From NCBI GenBank assembly GCA_963691655.1, contig OY829326.1:39025989-39089988 (forward strand): a DNA stretch of 64,000 nucleotides. Direction: 5' to 3'. Under the pieces are notes generated by a model. That model worked only from the letters and a program-made list of their open reading frames with translations. It ran no database searches and was not told where the DNA came from. This stretch comes from Toxonevra muliebris (Eukaryota > Arthropoda > Insecta > Diptera > Pallopteridae). Positions 11,920 to 24,297 of this stretch are shown here, piece after piece. Position 1 is the stretch's first letter. Each line of letters opens with the position of its first letter. Both the position numbers and the translations under genes were made by a program.

Positions 11920-12535
11920 AAGAGTTTTCCATTAGGGACATAACAATTTCGTATCTTTATATGAACGCACCTTTAAACTTTTTTAATCAACTGTCAATGT
12001 CAAAAAGTTAGTTGAAGTCAACATTTTCATCATGGTTAAGTTCACGAACTAGCAACGTTTGGAAATTATTAAAAATTACTACCGAAATTCTGAGTCGGTG
12101 GTCGACACTTTGAGCGCGCTTACTCCAATTTTCTGTCATTTTACCGTCAATGCAGCGTTTGAGAGCGCTATTGTGTTATGTTGGAAGATTATTTGTGGCC
12201 AGAGTTGGATGAACTTGATATAAACGATATATGGCTTCAACAAAACGGTGCCACTAGTCACACAGCATGCGTCATAATCGATTTATTTAAAGGCAAATTC
12301 GGCGAACATGTTATCTCGAGAAATGGTCCAGTGGAATGGCCGCCTCGTTCATGCGATTTAACGCCATTGGATTTCTTTTTATGGGGCTATATCAAGTCAC
12401 TGGTCTATGCCAACATAGGACCGAATTTCGAATTTCATTCATAAAATGTAATGCTTGCACTACACCCACAATAAATTTGAAATTTGTGTTTTATTAATAG
12501 ATAAAATTGTTATGTTATGTTAATGGAAAACCCTT
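11920..12535 (+). mobile_element. Internally deleted mariner element, DD41D (rosa-type)
   Basis: The ends are inverted: AAGAGTTTTCCATTA from 11,920 and, on the minus strand, AAGGGTTTTCCATTA from 12,535. TA lies at 11,918-11,919 and 12,536-12,537, the target duplication of Tc1/mariner elements. The match continues with ACATAACAATTT on both sides. The element is 616 bp against about 1.3 kb for an intact member, so roughly half the transposase is gone. Confidence 0.85.
12032..12444 (+). pseudogene. Mariner DD41D transposase, broken by deletions, stop and frameshift
   Basis: Translation begins MVKFTN, a stop replaces the next residue, then QRLEIIKNYYRNSESVV, a typical N-terminal helix-turn-helix start of this family. 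After about 32 residues the frame jumps to the catalytic half. The open part from 12,178 has LWPELDELDINDIW, then LQQNGATSHTA, then WPPRSCDLTPLDFFLWGY. The second catalytic Asp is Asn here (QQN instead of QQD). From that position to the Asp of PLDFF there are 41 residues, which is the DD41D spacing of rosa-type mariners. After VYAN a second deletion removes most of the C-terminus and joins to FEFHS and the stop. The first Asp region is deleted. It cannot be active. Confidence 0.85.
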
Positions 12536-12537
12536 TA

Positions 12538-13140
12538 TATGTTGGTTCAGTTATATCTAGGTACTCTTTATGAATGAGGCCTACGGAAGAAAGTTGGATC
12601 TATATGCAATTGATTCCTGCAACTGAAGCTGTAAATATAATGTCGAAATAGAATTTCTTCCATTCTTTTGTACTTAATGAAACATTATACCGAAATTGCC
12701 AGAAATGGAAAAACTTTAAGACCGGGTAAGGAAAAATTAACGTAGGATACTAAAACAGCTTTAAAACCCTTCCACTCAAAACTTTTTGCTATTTCATCAT
12801 TTGAGCAGGCGATTTGCTGGGAAAGAAAAAACAGGAAAAATAAAAATCCTTATCTATAGCTAGTATTGATTTTAAAATTTAAAATTCCGAAATTCCATAC
12901 TTCTGGCTGAGCCAGAAAAAAAATATTTCAAATCATTAAATATATACAGTTTGAAAACTTCGCTCTGTATGATCTAATTTTCAATTCAAAACTTAGAAAT
13001 ATTTTATATTTTAGCACGTGTTCTGTATTTGTTCTGAATTCTATATATGCAGGTTCTAGAATGTAAATTTAAACAAACAATAAAAATTGTAAAACAACAA
13101 AAAGTATTTACCTATATAAACGAAATGCATAAAGCTTTAC
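12538..13140. other. AT-rich DNA without recognisable gene
   Basis: No terminal repeats, protein motifs or exon-like segments were found. Confidence 0.5.
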
Positions 13141-13470
13141 ACAGAATTGCAGCGTTTCTATGAGTTTACACGGCGCGAAATCGCTGTCATATTTAAAAAG
13201 CTCATAACCTTATGAGATGGAACAGAATTGGCTTAGAGCTATCTCGATTTTTTCGTCGAACGACGATTAAACAGGATTGGCAATTAAATATAAATTTAGC
13301 GCAGATTAAGAAATATTATTATTGTTATCATAATGGAAATAATTGAAAAATTTATGGAGGAAGTACGCAAACGCGAATGTTTGTAAAATTTTCATAGAAT
13401 GAAAAAAAAGTGGCAACAGATTGACAGCGTTTTTACGCCGCATATAATCGCCGATACGCCACAATTCTGT
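13141..13470. mobile_element. 330-bp element with long imperfect terminal inverted repeats
   Basis: The left end reads ACAGAATTGCAGCGTTTC and the right end on the minus strand ACAGAATTGTGGCGTATC. The match resumes further in: CGGCGCGAAATCGCTGTCA on the left against CGGCGTAAAAACGCTGTCA on the right. The inverted repeat thus extends about 50-55 bp. A clear target duplication is not visible (flanks TTAC and TTAT). There is no coding capacity; the superfamily is undetermined. Confidence 0.6.
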
Positions 13471-14690
13471 TTATAGCTTAAGTTTGAGGAATATCAATAT
13501 TATGTTATTTTACTTAATTTTTAAGCTTTTGTTATTTTATTTTAATTGTCAGGAAGAAATATACACTGGCTAATTTAAAGCTCTATGAAATAAATAAGGC
13601 CTAAAGGTATTTTTTTGTTAAAGTTTAAAAGAAAACATTTTTTAAAGAGGTAAATATAGGAAATTGGGTGCAATTAATTTTGTTCTTCATTTTGATGTCA
13701 AAAATATGGTCACCGTATATCTACTAAATTCTTTCCCTGGTTATAAGTCCACTGCAAGCTTTTCTCCACAACTATACTTTCCGATTTTTGTCAAAGCTAA
13801 CATTTGGATTACAGTTGGTGGAAAAGATTGGGTATTTCCATTTTCATTATTTCGACAACTGATTTCACTATTGTACCAAATGCCAAAAGATGCCGTTTAT
13901 CTTATTTTTTTTTTCGTGATAAGGAAACTTAGAAATAATGTGAAAAATAATTTTTTATGTAGAGTCTTTGCCGGTAGTCCTACCCGAGACTTTTGAGTAG
14001 TATATTGTTGTGTCCTTAAAAGGAAATAATAAAGGCAATGAATGCGCTCAGCTAGGTCTTTGGTGGCACTTTAATCGTATAGAGTCCTAACGGTTATTGC
14101 CGATTGACTTACTAGTTTCTTTATTTAATTATTTTATCGTTCGTTACTATTTTATTCGGATCATATGATATCGATTAAATTCCCATTTAACTTTTATTGT
14201 CAACTATTAGCTTTTGCCCATTCAATAAAACTCATTGGAGGATTACAATAGCCAAAACCAAAGTATATTTTAGATCACTTAGCATAGTTTTCAAAAACTC
14301 TTTATTATTAGTTATAAATTAGTTAAGCATGTGGGGTTAAAAGCAATTTAAAGCAAGCATGAGCATTTTGTGTCATAAAGAATATGACTCCATTAACTTT
14401 TCTTCTTAACTAGAGTACAAAATCTTAAATTTTATATATGTACCTACATATATATAAAAAAATTAATCACATTTTAATTACCTGCACATACACGGAAAGA
14501 AAAAATATTTAGTGTTTAATTTAAATAGTCACACAATATTAAAAATAAAAAAGACAAAAGGAATGAAATTAATGCAATAAAATTTTTAAAGTGTCAATAG
14601 TTTTAGTGCCACAACAACAATGAATTTTATTTTCACGCCCATTCACAATAAACGCTTTTTGTTGCTATCATTATATTGTCTCGCATTATA
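13471..14690. other. AT-rich DNA without recognisable gene
   Basis: An open frame at 13,664-13,996 (plus, 110 residues, containing KANIWITVGGKDWVFPF) has no motif I recognise and no upstream start context. I do not call it a gene. The rest is A/T runs. Confidence 0.4.
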
Positions 14691-15320
14691 GTTTGCTGCT
14701 GCTGTTGTTGTTGTTATTGTTGTAGTTGCTGTTGTATGCATGTGTGAATGTATGCATGGATGTGTGTATATCGTTTGAATTAATGAGTTTGTTGGCGCTC
14801 AAACGCCCACGTACCTACATAATTTCAGAAATATGCTCCACAATAATAATAACAACGGCAACAACAATAACAACAACAGCACACATATCTCAACATATGA
14901 ATGCATACATTTGTATCTTTATAGTATGGAGATCTGTGTATGTGTGTTTGTGTGTATGTTTGCTTGTATGTGTTTGTATTTGTATATCATTACTTATCAG
15001 ATACTTATTTTGTAGTATTATAAACGGTATCGAAAATGGTAAATATGCAAATGAGCGAAACAGTTTGTCATATTTGTATCATTGTTGTTGTTGTTGTTGC
15101 TGTCGTTGTTGTTGTGGGTTGATCCAAACAACAACGAGAGCAGCAACAGCAACAAAAACATGGACAACAATTGTACGAACATACCTATGAACAAAAGTAG
15201 TAAACATTTGATTATAATACGAAATCGATATAAATTTAAAATGATAATGTTGATTTTGACAATATTAACAACGAGAGATAGAAGCCACCAACAACAACAA
15301 AGATATTGTTGATGTTGCTA
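14691..15320. repeat. CAA/CAG/TTG low-complexity block
   Basis: Alternating (TTG)n/(CTG)n and (CAA)n/(CAR)n tracts lie at 14,695-14,735, 14,836-14,880, 15,081-15,120 and 15,120-15,160, with TG runs around 14,935-14,985. The polar open frames here (poly-N, poly-C, poly-L) are by-products of these repeats. Confidence 0.7.
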
Positions 15321-16470
15321 ACGATAACGTATACATTAACATTAACAGCATTGGCAATATTTGAGATTTTCATATGAAATCGCATAAAAATCATCGGCCA
15401 ATGACAGAAGCAAAATGAAAAATCATATTAAATATTTGTAGCTTCTTTTTTTATGTTTTTGCTCTTTTTACTTTTCGCCTATGAATAAATATTGAAATTC
15501 ACATGTGAAACTCATAAATTAAAAAACATAGGAATAGAAAAAATGGCAAAAGAAAAAGAAGAAGAAAATTAAGAAAAATAATATGCATGTAGCTCCTGTG
15601 ATATTAAATGAATGGCGCCTCAACGCTCAACGCTCGCTTGCCTCACATGTTTTGCTATTCGATAGGAAATGCTGCTTGCCCCTTTGCAACCGAACTGTGT
15701 CATTTTAGGGCGCCAATGTTTTTTTCTTCCATTATACTACTAAACAATATTAGTTACAAACATACATATAAGTGGCGTGAGCAGCAACAACCAGCGATAA
15801 GAAACAACTACAACAAGAACATTTGTTGCATCCCACCAATTTTTATTAAAAAAAAAATAAATAAAAATATAAAATAAACACCAAGCAATATCCGTTGCGG
15901 TTTTTTTTTTTTTTGCTATTGCTGTAATTTTAACAGAAGCAACAGCAACGGCAGCAAAGTAAGCACGCATTTTATCAATAAATTAAAGCCAATATCATGT
16001 TTGTTGTTATTTGGTGTAGTGTTTGTTGCCGAGCGCTTTGAGCCTTTGCTTTTTAAGCTCTCTTTATATTCCTTACAAATAAAGTTAACTTACATAAAAT
16101 GGGAGTTACCAGCAGTGGCTGAAACACATTCATCATCATGCTCATAATCATCAACAGCCACAATCACCACAAACATCCTCACCGTCACCAATATCCACCG
16201 TCCTTAACATCTTCATCATTGCTGGAGCCAAAGTGACTGTAGCACAAAAACGCTTCCGCATGAAACTATTTAACTTTGATGTTATTTCTGTTTATATTTA
16301 TTTATTTGTGTTATTGTTTAAAATGTCAATTACACTCAAGAAAAGAATTTAATACAAAAAGCTAAAATGAATCATAGAAATGATTATAATCTGTTAAACT
16401 TAAAGTATCTCACGTTTTAAATACATTCCAAAAATTTTGGATTTCAATCTTTGTGCAAATTTATTTGTAA
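15321..16470. other. AT-rich DNA with further CAA/CAG tracts
   Basis: Short CAA/CAG tracts occur near 15,782-15,815 and 15,935-15,956, with ATC/CACC-rich DNA at 16,120-16,230. No gene signal was found. Confidence 0.45.
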
Positions 16471-16472
16471 TA

Positions 16473-16968
16473 GTGCAGACACACGATAAGGAATTTCTGG
16501 CAAATTTAGCATTTCGTTGAAATGCGTAGTTTCGCCATAAAAAATGATCAATTTCAGAAGAAATTCATTTTAAATGCCAAAAGTAACTCAGCAATCCTCT
16601 AACGCATGGTTGTAAAAAACAGGAAAAATATAAGATATATTAAATTTTTCGAAATATTTTGCATTTTATTTTCATAACAGTTGCCTTTGTAATTTTTATG
16701 AACAAAAGCAAGAGTGAAAAAATAAAATAAAGATGCCGGAGAGCAACTACTTTAATTATCTGTAATTGCAATAAAAATTTTTGTCATCCAAATCCAATTG
16801 AAAGACCACATTTTTATTTTCACAAAATACACACTAAAATTCTTCTTCTCCAAAATTATAATCTGTCAAAATCGAAACTTGATTCTCAATGAAATTCCTT
16901 TTTTGTCGTGAGTTTACCTAAATTTGAAATTCAGAATTTCAACAAAATTCACTCTCGTGTGTCCGATC
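16473..16968. mobile_element. Nonautonomous TA-flanked element, family A copy 1
   Basis: It is homologous end to end to 23,704-24,236 in the same orientation. The left end is GTGCAGACACACGATAAGG after TA (16,471-16,472). The right end on the minus strand is GATCGGACACACGAGAGTG before TA (16,969-16,970); its outermost bases are mutated. Shared internal blocks include GGCAAATTTA-CATTTCGTT, AAAAAACAG-AAAAAT-TAAGAT and TCCAAATCCAATTGAAAG. No transposase is present. Confidence 0.8.
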
Positions 16969-16970
16969 TA

Positions 16971-18106
16971 TAAAACATAAAATTGTAATAAAGTTTTTGT
17001 TTCAGATCATGATTTGAAGATCGTATCAAACAAAGACAAAAAACTATTGTTGACAAAAAGTATGAAAATACATATCGACTTAAGCATTTTATGGCAAAAG
17101 TTTTCAAAATTGCGCACAGTGCAGAAGGTTCAGTATTGAAGCTTTACTTCGATACAGGGACTGTTGTCTGAGAAGCGGTCCACACGATGTTGAATAAGAA
17201 AATAGTGAACACATTTGGAAAAATTCGGAGCATATCGTATAGGGATACGGCTAAAAAGAGTGGAATAACCTAAACAATGGTGCAAAAACCCAAACTCATT
17301 ATAAGTAAAAATTGGTAATTCCAAAGTAATACCTTATGGGGGAAAAAAGTATGCATAATTTTGGAGGTACTTCCAGGACCACAATTTTACACTGCATTAC
17401 AATAGGAATAACATCAACAATTTGAAACATCGCCTACAAAGTACAAAACGCAATGGAAATCAGGATCAACATCTTAGCTGGATTGTTTTTTGGGTTAGCA
17501 AAATTAATCGATTTTTTCATGAAGTCCGCGTTTTTCATATCTTTTAAACAAATAAATATAAAATATGAAAATGTTATGAGATTTCCGTCAATAATAACTC
17601 ACTTGGAAGGTAATTCAATTTTCCACCACCAGAGGGCGAGTAATTTGAGGAAGTTTAAGTTAATGAAAGGCAGCTATAAGAAAAAATCGATTGAAATTCA
17701 TTCAAGTTTACTCATGTGCTCACACGTACATTTATTCACTATCCTATATCAGTACCAAAAACAATTTTCTGAAAGTTTCCAAGTGGCTATAAAAACCGTG
17801 TTTCAGAGCAAATATTCGTCATATTTGCTAGGTAAGAATTGGTCGAAATTATCAAAGTGGTTAAAATGGAGCAAAAGTCACTGCGTTTAGCTGCTGTTAG
17901 CATCGGAAGCAGCCATGTTAGTTTAAAATTACCCAACTTTGGCGAAGCTACAGATGAGCAGTTATTGGAATGTCTCAACATGGGGAATCGTAGATTCTTC
18001 ACTTGTAAAAACTGCTACAAAGTGGGAATGATTTATTTATAATTTAGAAGCTTTAATTGAACATAAAAGTCGGTATAATTTGATGTTTACATCACTCAAA
18101 ACGAAA
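16971..18106. other. No recognisable gene; unassigned overlapping open frames at 17,453-18,042
   Basis: Between 17,780 and 18,040 the sequence is open in two plus-strand frames and one minus-strand frame. The plus frame from 17,839 contains KLPNFGEATDEQLLECLNM, which looks protein-like. It has no recognisable domain, no neighbour and no confirmed start. It may be a fragment of an old element. Confidence 0.3.
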
Positions 18107-18334
18107 TTTTGTAGGTGGTAAGCATCACCCTACCATTTTGAAAAAGTTCAAAAATAATTATGTTAGATAATTTGAATTTTTTAGGGAATAAATTGGTATT
18201 TTGAAAATCCGAAGTTATAGAAATTTTAAATTTTTCCTTCTCTGCAAAATAATGCAAATAACTGTTCAAAAATTAAATTCTTTGGCACATTTATCGGATC
18301 AAACAAAAACGTGGTAAGGATCACCCTACAAAAC
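18107..18334. mobile_element. Possible small TIR element
   Basis: The left end is TTTTGTAGGTGGTAAGCATC (18,107 on). The right end on the minus strand is GTTTTGTAGGGTGATCCTTA (from 18,334). Both share TTTTGTAGG and a nearby ACCAC/CACC block. The left end is itself nearly palindromic (GTAGGTG...CACCCTAC). No target duplication was fixed. Confidence 0.35.
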
Positions 18335-18941
18335 TTAAGATATTTCATTCGAAGCGGATTACTTCATAGGTCTATTGACACTTTGAATTGCCCAGTGGTA
18401 GAGCAACAGTTTTGTGCTAGTAAACACATCAAGGAAATTTTTCTAAAATCAAGAGAAACTTATTTGTAGACCTGTTCGATTTCTGATTATTTTTGGTTTT
18501 CCACCCATAACTGGTTTCCAAGTTCACAAATTTTTCCAATCAAACAAAATCTTTCGGGTCGATCTTTCTTGGAAACCTGAATAAGGTTATAGGACAGGGT
18601 AAAAAATGGGGAAATTGGTTCGGATAAGTAGTTAAAGTCATTCTTATGCTGTTCTGCACCTACTAAATGGATTTAAAAGTTTCTTAATCTGGACCCTACA
18701 TAACATAAGAAAGTGACTCATTATGATTTTCTTCCGAGCCTTGTCAAACTAATCAAGGTTACGTAGAACTTTGTTTCTTCCATTCGAATTTCTAGCATTC
18801 CCACCCAACGGGAAAGCAATCCAAAAGGCCAGCTGACAATCGGGCCCGTTTGGCAAAGACACACAATAGTTGTGTTTTATTCTCCAGCTGGTTTAGCATG
18901 TGCGAATAAAAGGACATGTCATGCTTCTTCTTTCACTATTA
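18335..18941. other. No recognisable gene
   Basis: This is moderately complex AT-rich sequence. I see no motif, terminus or repeat other than the dispersed repeat that begins at 18,942. Confidence 0.45.
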
Positions 18942-19115
18942 GCAGTTCACAATAGAATTTGATGTAGCTAAACTACTTGTCAAGTATACATAACAGCTAT
19001 AATTATACGTGTTATCTCTGCGGATTTGTTGTTGTTTTCCCATACAATCATAGCTGCTAGTTATAAATAACTAGAAGCAAGTGGTGAATAAAACTCAGCT
19101 AATGTGATTTAAAAT
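18942..19115 (+). repeat. Dispersed repeat, copy 2 (first copy 2,859-3,029)
   Basis: It matches the first copy from GCAGTTCACAATAGAATTTG to GAAGCAAGTGGTGAATAAAAC with scattered substitutions. The flanks are unrelated to those at 2.8 kb, so only this core was carried or survived here. No terminal repeats are evident at its edges. Confidence 0.7.
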
Positions 19116-21680
19116 AGAAACTAGACTTGCATAGAACGTTATGATGGATAGAGCCGAGCCATTTCGTTGAAGTCTCAAAGACAACCAAGCATACACTTTA
19201 GCTTGATTGTTGTAAAAGTTAGGAAGGGAACTATGTATGTACATTTCTAATACATAGAAACAAATGTACTTGATCGTAATTCAAATTTTAAATGAATCTT
19301 TTTAATTTTTTAATATTTTTCTCCAGGCTTAACAACTTTGAACTCGTTTAGCTAGCAAGTTGTAAAAATTATATTGAAAAATTCATTTAAAAAAGTAAAT
19401 GCTGCTTGCCGCGCTGCGTTTGTTTGTTGTAAGTATGTATGCGGTTTGTATATTTGCTGTTGTTGTGTTTTTGTTGTTTCCCTCTATTTTAGCCACTTTT
19501 ATAATAACTGCTTTTGATGCTCGCCGTATGTGTATGCATCTGCAACTTGTAATAACTCAATAACGGCGAGAAAAACAACAACAAGAAACAACAGTGGTGG
19601 CAACAACCACAATAACAATAACAACAGCAGCAACAGTAAAGCCAGAACGCTATGAAACAACAATTGTAGATACACGAAAACTAATTAGAGATTCTAATCA
19701 CGTAATATTTTATTTAGCACTTTTCGTGTGAGTTGGCCATCAATAATAGGCCATTTCGCATTTTAACAAATGTACACACACACACACACACACACATACA
19801 TCACACTTACAGAGACAGTTTATTTTTCATGCCATCCGTCGGTCGCTGTTCGGCGATAAATGGAACTTTTTTTTGTATTTGTTTTTTGTTAAGCAGCAAC
19901 AAAAGCGCTAAAAGAAGAGAAAGAAATAGTTTACCGGAAGTTACTTGTTGCATACGAAAATAGTTAGACTAGGAAATAAATTTTATGAAACACAAATATT
20001 AAACAAAAAATGTATTCTTCTTAATTGTTAGTTTAAATTTCTTGGGGTAGTGGTAAGCTTCAGTTTCATCCTTATAAGGATACGCTTTTTTTATAAACGT
20101 ATTTAAATTTCATCTTTTTCACAAAATGTTTGAAAAGCCCAGAAGAAAGAACTTTGGCCAAATCTTAGGAAGCTATTGTAGATCTGTGGTCATGGGCACC
20201 TGGAGAAATAACATCACACAAAGTTTTATAAAAAAGGTTCCTCGATATTTGGAAAACGGTTTAAAGTGGATGAAACTTTATTCCGGAGTCGAATAGTATC
20301 TATATTACTACCACTAGCAAACTAGCTAATAATAAGCCAAGCTTTCATGTAGTAAAATTGTATTTTACCATTTTTTATTTTTTTAGTTTGCACTGAGTAA
20401 CGAACCAATATTCTGTACAGCAGTCCAGCAAGGGATGCTAGAGGCAAATTGGACATTGAATCGGTCAAAATTAAAAGTAAATGAATTGAAATCGCATAGA
20501 GCAATAAAATATAGGTACTTTTATTATACGGAAACAATCACAATTTTCAAGGATTTCGCAAAAAATACCATCACTAAAATGCCTAAATGTTTTAATGTAA
20601 AATCTTATCATTTTATTTAAAAGAACCTAACGAAAATTAAATTTTATTATACAAAGGAAGATTTTTGATGATCCAGCTCACTAGAGCTTATTGCTAGAGG
20701 CAAAAGTTTTATCTGGATAAATTTCTCATAATCGAGACTCTGGGCACGGGACAAACCAGATGAATCCTGACCATTTTACAAACGTAAGCCATAGCCAGCA
20801 CATATCACTTACCTCACCAAAGTTTAAAATTGAAACCTAGTTGAATTTCCATTTTCAACTCTTTTAATTTTTAACTACTTTTTATTTATTTCTCTGCTGA
20901 TAAAATACCATTCAATTTCCAATATTGAGTCTAAATATGTATGTCTTTAAATAGTACGTATATATGTACATATATGCGGCGAATGTCACAATTATTTTCG
21001 CAGACAACTCTATATGATAATTTCAGAAATTATCTAAGAATAGGTATGTAGTTATTTATAAATTTTTAATAACACTTAAGAAGATATGCCCGCTCCACTC
21101 GCTACACACGCAAACGATACAAATGTCAAAATCTCAACTCAACTTTACTTCTAGCGTGTAATTCCAACTAAATACGCTAAAGATAAGAAGATGAAAACAT
21201 TTCAATGAATTTGACATTTTACTTTTCAAATGATATTAAATTACTCACATCAAAGATAATCGAAATGGACGCAGCGATTACATTTACGATTTATACGTAG
21301 AAAAAAAAAAAACGAAACCCAAACCAAAACACCAAAAATAAAAACAGGCTTACAGATTGGACAGATGGGCAGACGAAAGACAGACTGACGCAAAGTTAGA
21401 TAGACAAACGAACGCATACGTTACACGAATAAACACGCGATCTATGAACAACACAATCTTATACCTCTGCTCTAGTACTGTTGAATTTGCCTGTTGGGGT
21501 ACCTATTTAGCTTATTTGAGCATAGAAATAACAACAAAATGATGAAGAACCGCAAGAGGAGGTTGAAGTAAAAAAAAAAAAAGAAGTAAATTATTAAGTC
21601 GCAGACAAGTTGAAAATGCCACCACATCATTTCATTTCCAAAACGATCAATTTTCAAGATAAGTAAAAATCTTATCGCGG
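19116..21680. other. AT-rich DNA with CAA blocks and a CA microsatellite; no gene
   Basis: TTG/CAA tracts lie at 19,455-19,480 and 19,575-19,635. A (CA)n run lies at 19,772-19,796. The remainder is ordinary AT-rich DNA. Open frames on both strands are short and lack recognisable motifs. Confidence 0.5.
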
Positions 21681-22420
21681 CGGGTGCGCGCAAGAACTTG
21701 TCACTCTTTCAGTACAATGAGCTGCGTTTCAATGCTGATGCTGCCGAACTAAGTCTGAAGCTCAGGCCGACGACGACGATGTGTGTTGTGGCTATGTCTG
21801 CGGACAGCGACTGAGCCTTTATTTCTATGGGCATATCTTTGCTGGCTAATAATCCAAATAGTACAAGTAGAGACAGATACGATAGTCGGGAGTAATATTT
21901 TGATGTGTTCAGTTTTGGACTGTCAGACCAACTGACTGTGAGTTGAGTGACTTTTAACATCTGTATTATCTACCTAGGTGTGGATCACATAAAGATGTCA
22001 GCTACACTACTTACACACACATACATATGGTACATACACTCATGTGAAGCGGCTATAATTTTCAACAAAAACAATAAAGAATAACAAAAAAAAGTAAATA
22101 AATACATAAATGTAACTGGGTAACTCTTACCGCAAATCGACCACGATCTTTATCTCTCAGTTTTTGTTTTTATTTAGTTGTTGTTTTTGTGCAAGTGCTC
22201 GCACCGATCTCTTCTCTCTTTCATCCTTATGATGCTGATGAGATCTTATTAAGATGAAACATGGCAGATTATATTCTTAAACTGATCTTAAGCATACATT
22301 GGCCTTTTAATGCTCGCATCGCGCGCACTTCAATTTCTTGAAACGACGCGATCTCAAGATCGAAAGCCAAAAAATGTGAGACTCAGTCAGTGGATCTGTC
22401 AGTGAGATTTTGTTTTATTT
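21681..22420. promoter_or_regulatory. Complex GC-richer block; weak candidate regulatory region
   Basis: The 21,681-21,960 part is clearly less AT-rich (CGGCGGGTGCGCGCAAG, GACGACGACGATG). It has a minus-strand open frame (21,709-21,960) starting MLKVTQLTVSWSD with no recognisable domain. From 22,200 to 22,420 there are repeated AGATCTTA/ATCTTAAG words, GCATCGCGCGCAC, and TCAGTCAGTGG plus GTCAGTGAG, which resemble initiator-like words. A promoter with a 5' untranslated exon is possible, but only composition supports it. Confidence 0.15.
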
Positions 22421-23700
22421 TTATTAGTTTTTTTTGTTTGTTATTCTTTTCAAGGATTTTTTCATTATTATTCTTTAGATTATAATGAAATGAGCAGATA
22501 TCGATATATTTGAGTGTGTTTATAATATTTAAAGCGATTTATTAGTTTTTCTTCAAATTGAAGAATGTTGAATGTAAATATTTAAATAATTCAGGTTAAT
22601 TTATGACTTATGTTAGAAGTTAGAACACAAAAATGTATAAATTAGTATTGTAATATAGAAATTTTTGTAAGCATCATGCAATTTCATGGGTGTAAAAATG
22701 GAATCATTATAGTAATACCCAAAGGAAACAAGGACTCATAAACTGCAGAAAACTGGTAAATAAGAATGATAAACGTAGCTCACTCAGCCGAAAAGCCGAT
22801 CGTACCAGCTTACTGGCCGCACTTTTTGTAAAGCTAAGAACCCCAAGGATGAAAAATTACACTGTCCAGCAAATGAAAGTTTTTTGTTCGCAACAAAGTA
22901 GCCTTGTTATAATACTGAGAAAACATATTATGCTGAATATTTTTCCCAAAGAAAGTTTTAGTCCTGCACCTCATGATTTTTCTCTACCTGCACCTGAAGA
23001 TCAGTGAAGCTATGTCGCCGTAACTAATGAATAACTATATACATTTCCAGAGCTACAGGTTTCATGTCTGAGACAAAGTTATTTGTATGAAATAAAATAT
23101 TTTTTGTCTTCACATCAACTCCCCACCTCCTCTCCTTACCTTCATTTCTTGATTTCTTGGGACTTTTTGTAAATTTAATATAAAGAGAAATCTCAGAACT
23201 TTATCCAGTATAAAAATTTGGTACATAAAACTTACTAAAAATCAACCAAAATGGGCGTAAGGAGAAAGAGTGAGGTCTTACGTAAAAACAAAAAAATGTT
23301 TATGCAATTATAAAGAATATCTGTGTGACAAGAATTAAGCCCCCAGTTCTTGAAGATTAAATTTTTTCTCATTGATTACATATAGTGACTTTTCTAACTT
23401 TGAAAGACAGTTTAACACGTTCGCGGACGTGAATGCTATAACATCCATTTTCATGGTGTTACAATATGATATAAATGCTATAGCATTCAAATCTATAATA
23501 CAAATTTCGGCATTCAATTTTATATAGCGTCCACATAATCCACAATCGAACTGATCTATATATCGAAGTAAATGCTTTAGTATTCATATTTATAACTAAT
23601 AAAATGTGATATTGTTAAAACTTAGAAAAAACGTGTATAATCAAAATTTAAATTTTACGATTACTTTAAGAGAGCCGCTATGGTCAAATAATTTTCCCTA
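22421..23700. other. AT-rich DNA without recognisable gene
   Basis: No termini, transposase motifs or exon-like segments were found. Confidence 0.5.
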
Positions 23701-23703
23701 ATA

Positions 23704-24236
23704 GTGCGGACACACGAGAGTTCATTTCAGGCAAATTTACCATTTCGTTAAAATGCGTCTGAAATGCAGAATTTCGCCATACAAAAAGTGTCAAATAAAA
23801 TTCTGCATTTTAGACTCATTTCAGTGAAATGGATCTGAAATGAAGAAATTAACTAGCAACCCTCAAACGCAAGGTTGCAAAAAACAGAAAAAATTTAAGA
23901 TCTATTACATTTTTTTTAGACATTTTGGATTTTGTTTTCATTACAGCTGCTTTTGTAATATTTAATAAGCGAAAAAATAAAATAGTGGAGTCGGAGAGTA
24001 GCTCATTGCCATTCCTCCAATTTTCCATGATTGTTATATAAATTCTTGGTGTCCAAATCCAATTGAAAGGCAAAATTTTTATTTATTTTTATTTGTACAA
24101 AACACACACAAATATTCTTCTTCTTCTCCAAACTTATAATCTGTCAAGAAACGAATTTGAAACTCGATTTTTGTCGTGTTTTCACCTAAATTTGAAATGC
24201 AGAATTTCAAGGAAATGCACTCTCGTGTGTCCGCAC
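23704..24236. mobile_element. Nonautonomous TA-flanked element, family A copy 2 (better preserved)
   Basis: The terminal inverted repeat GTGCGGACACACGAGAG is perfect over 17 bp at both ends. TA lies outside each end (23,702-23,703 and 24,237-24,238), and the similarity runs on as TTCATTTC against TGCATTTC. Inside the left end are inverted words GAAATGCAGAATTTCG and ATTCTGCATTTTAGAC. The element is 533 bp, noncoding, and colinear with 16,473-16,968. Confidence 0.85.
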
Positions 24237-24297
24237 TATAAGTCAGTATAGAAAATTTGAAAAAAGCAATAAGTTTGAAAAAGATCTTATAAAACGA

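Noticed and set aside
17453..17890. 145-residue plus-strand frame
   Set aside because: No motif, no plausible exon structure, and the sequence is simple in composition.
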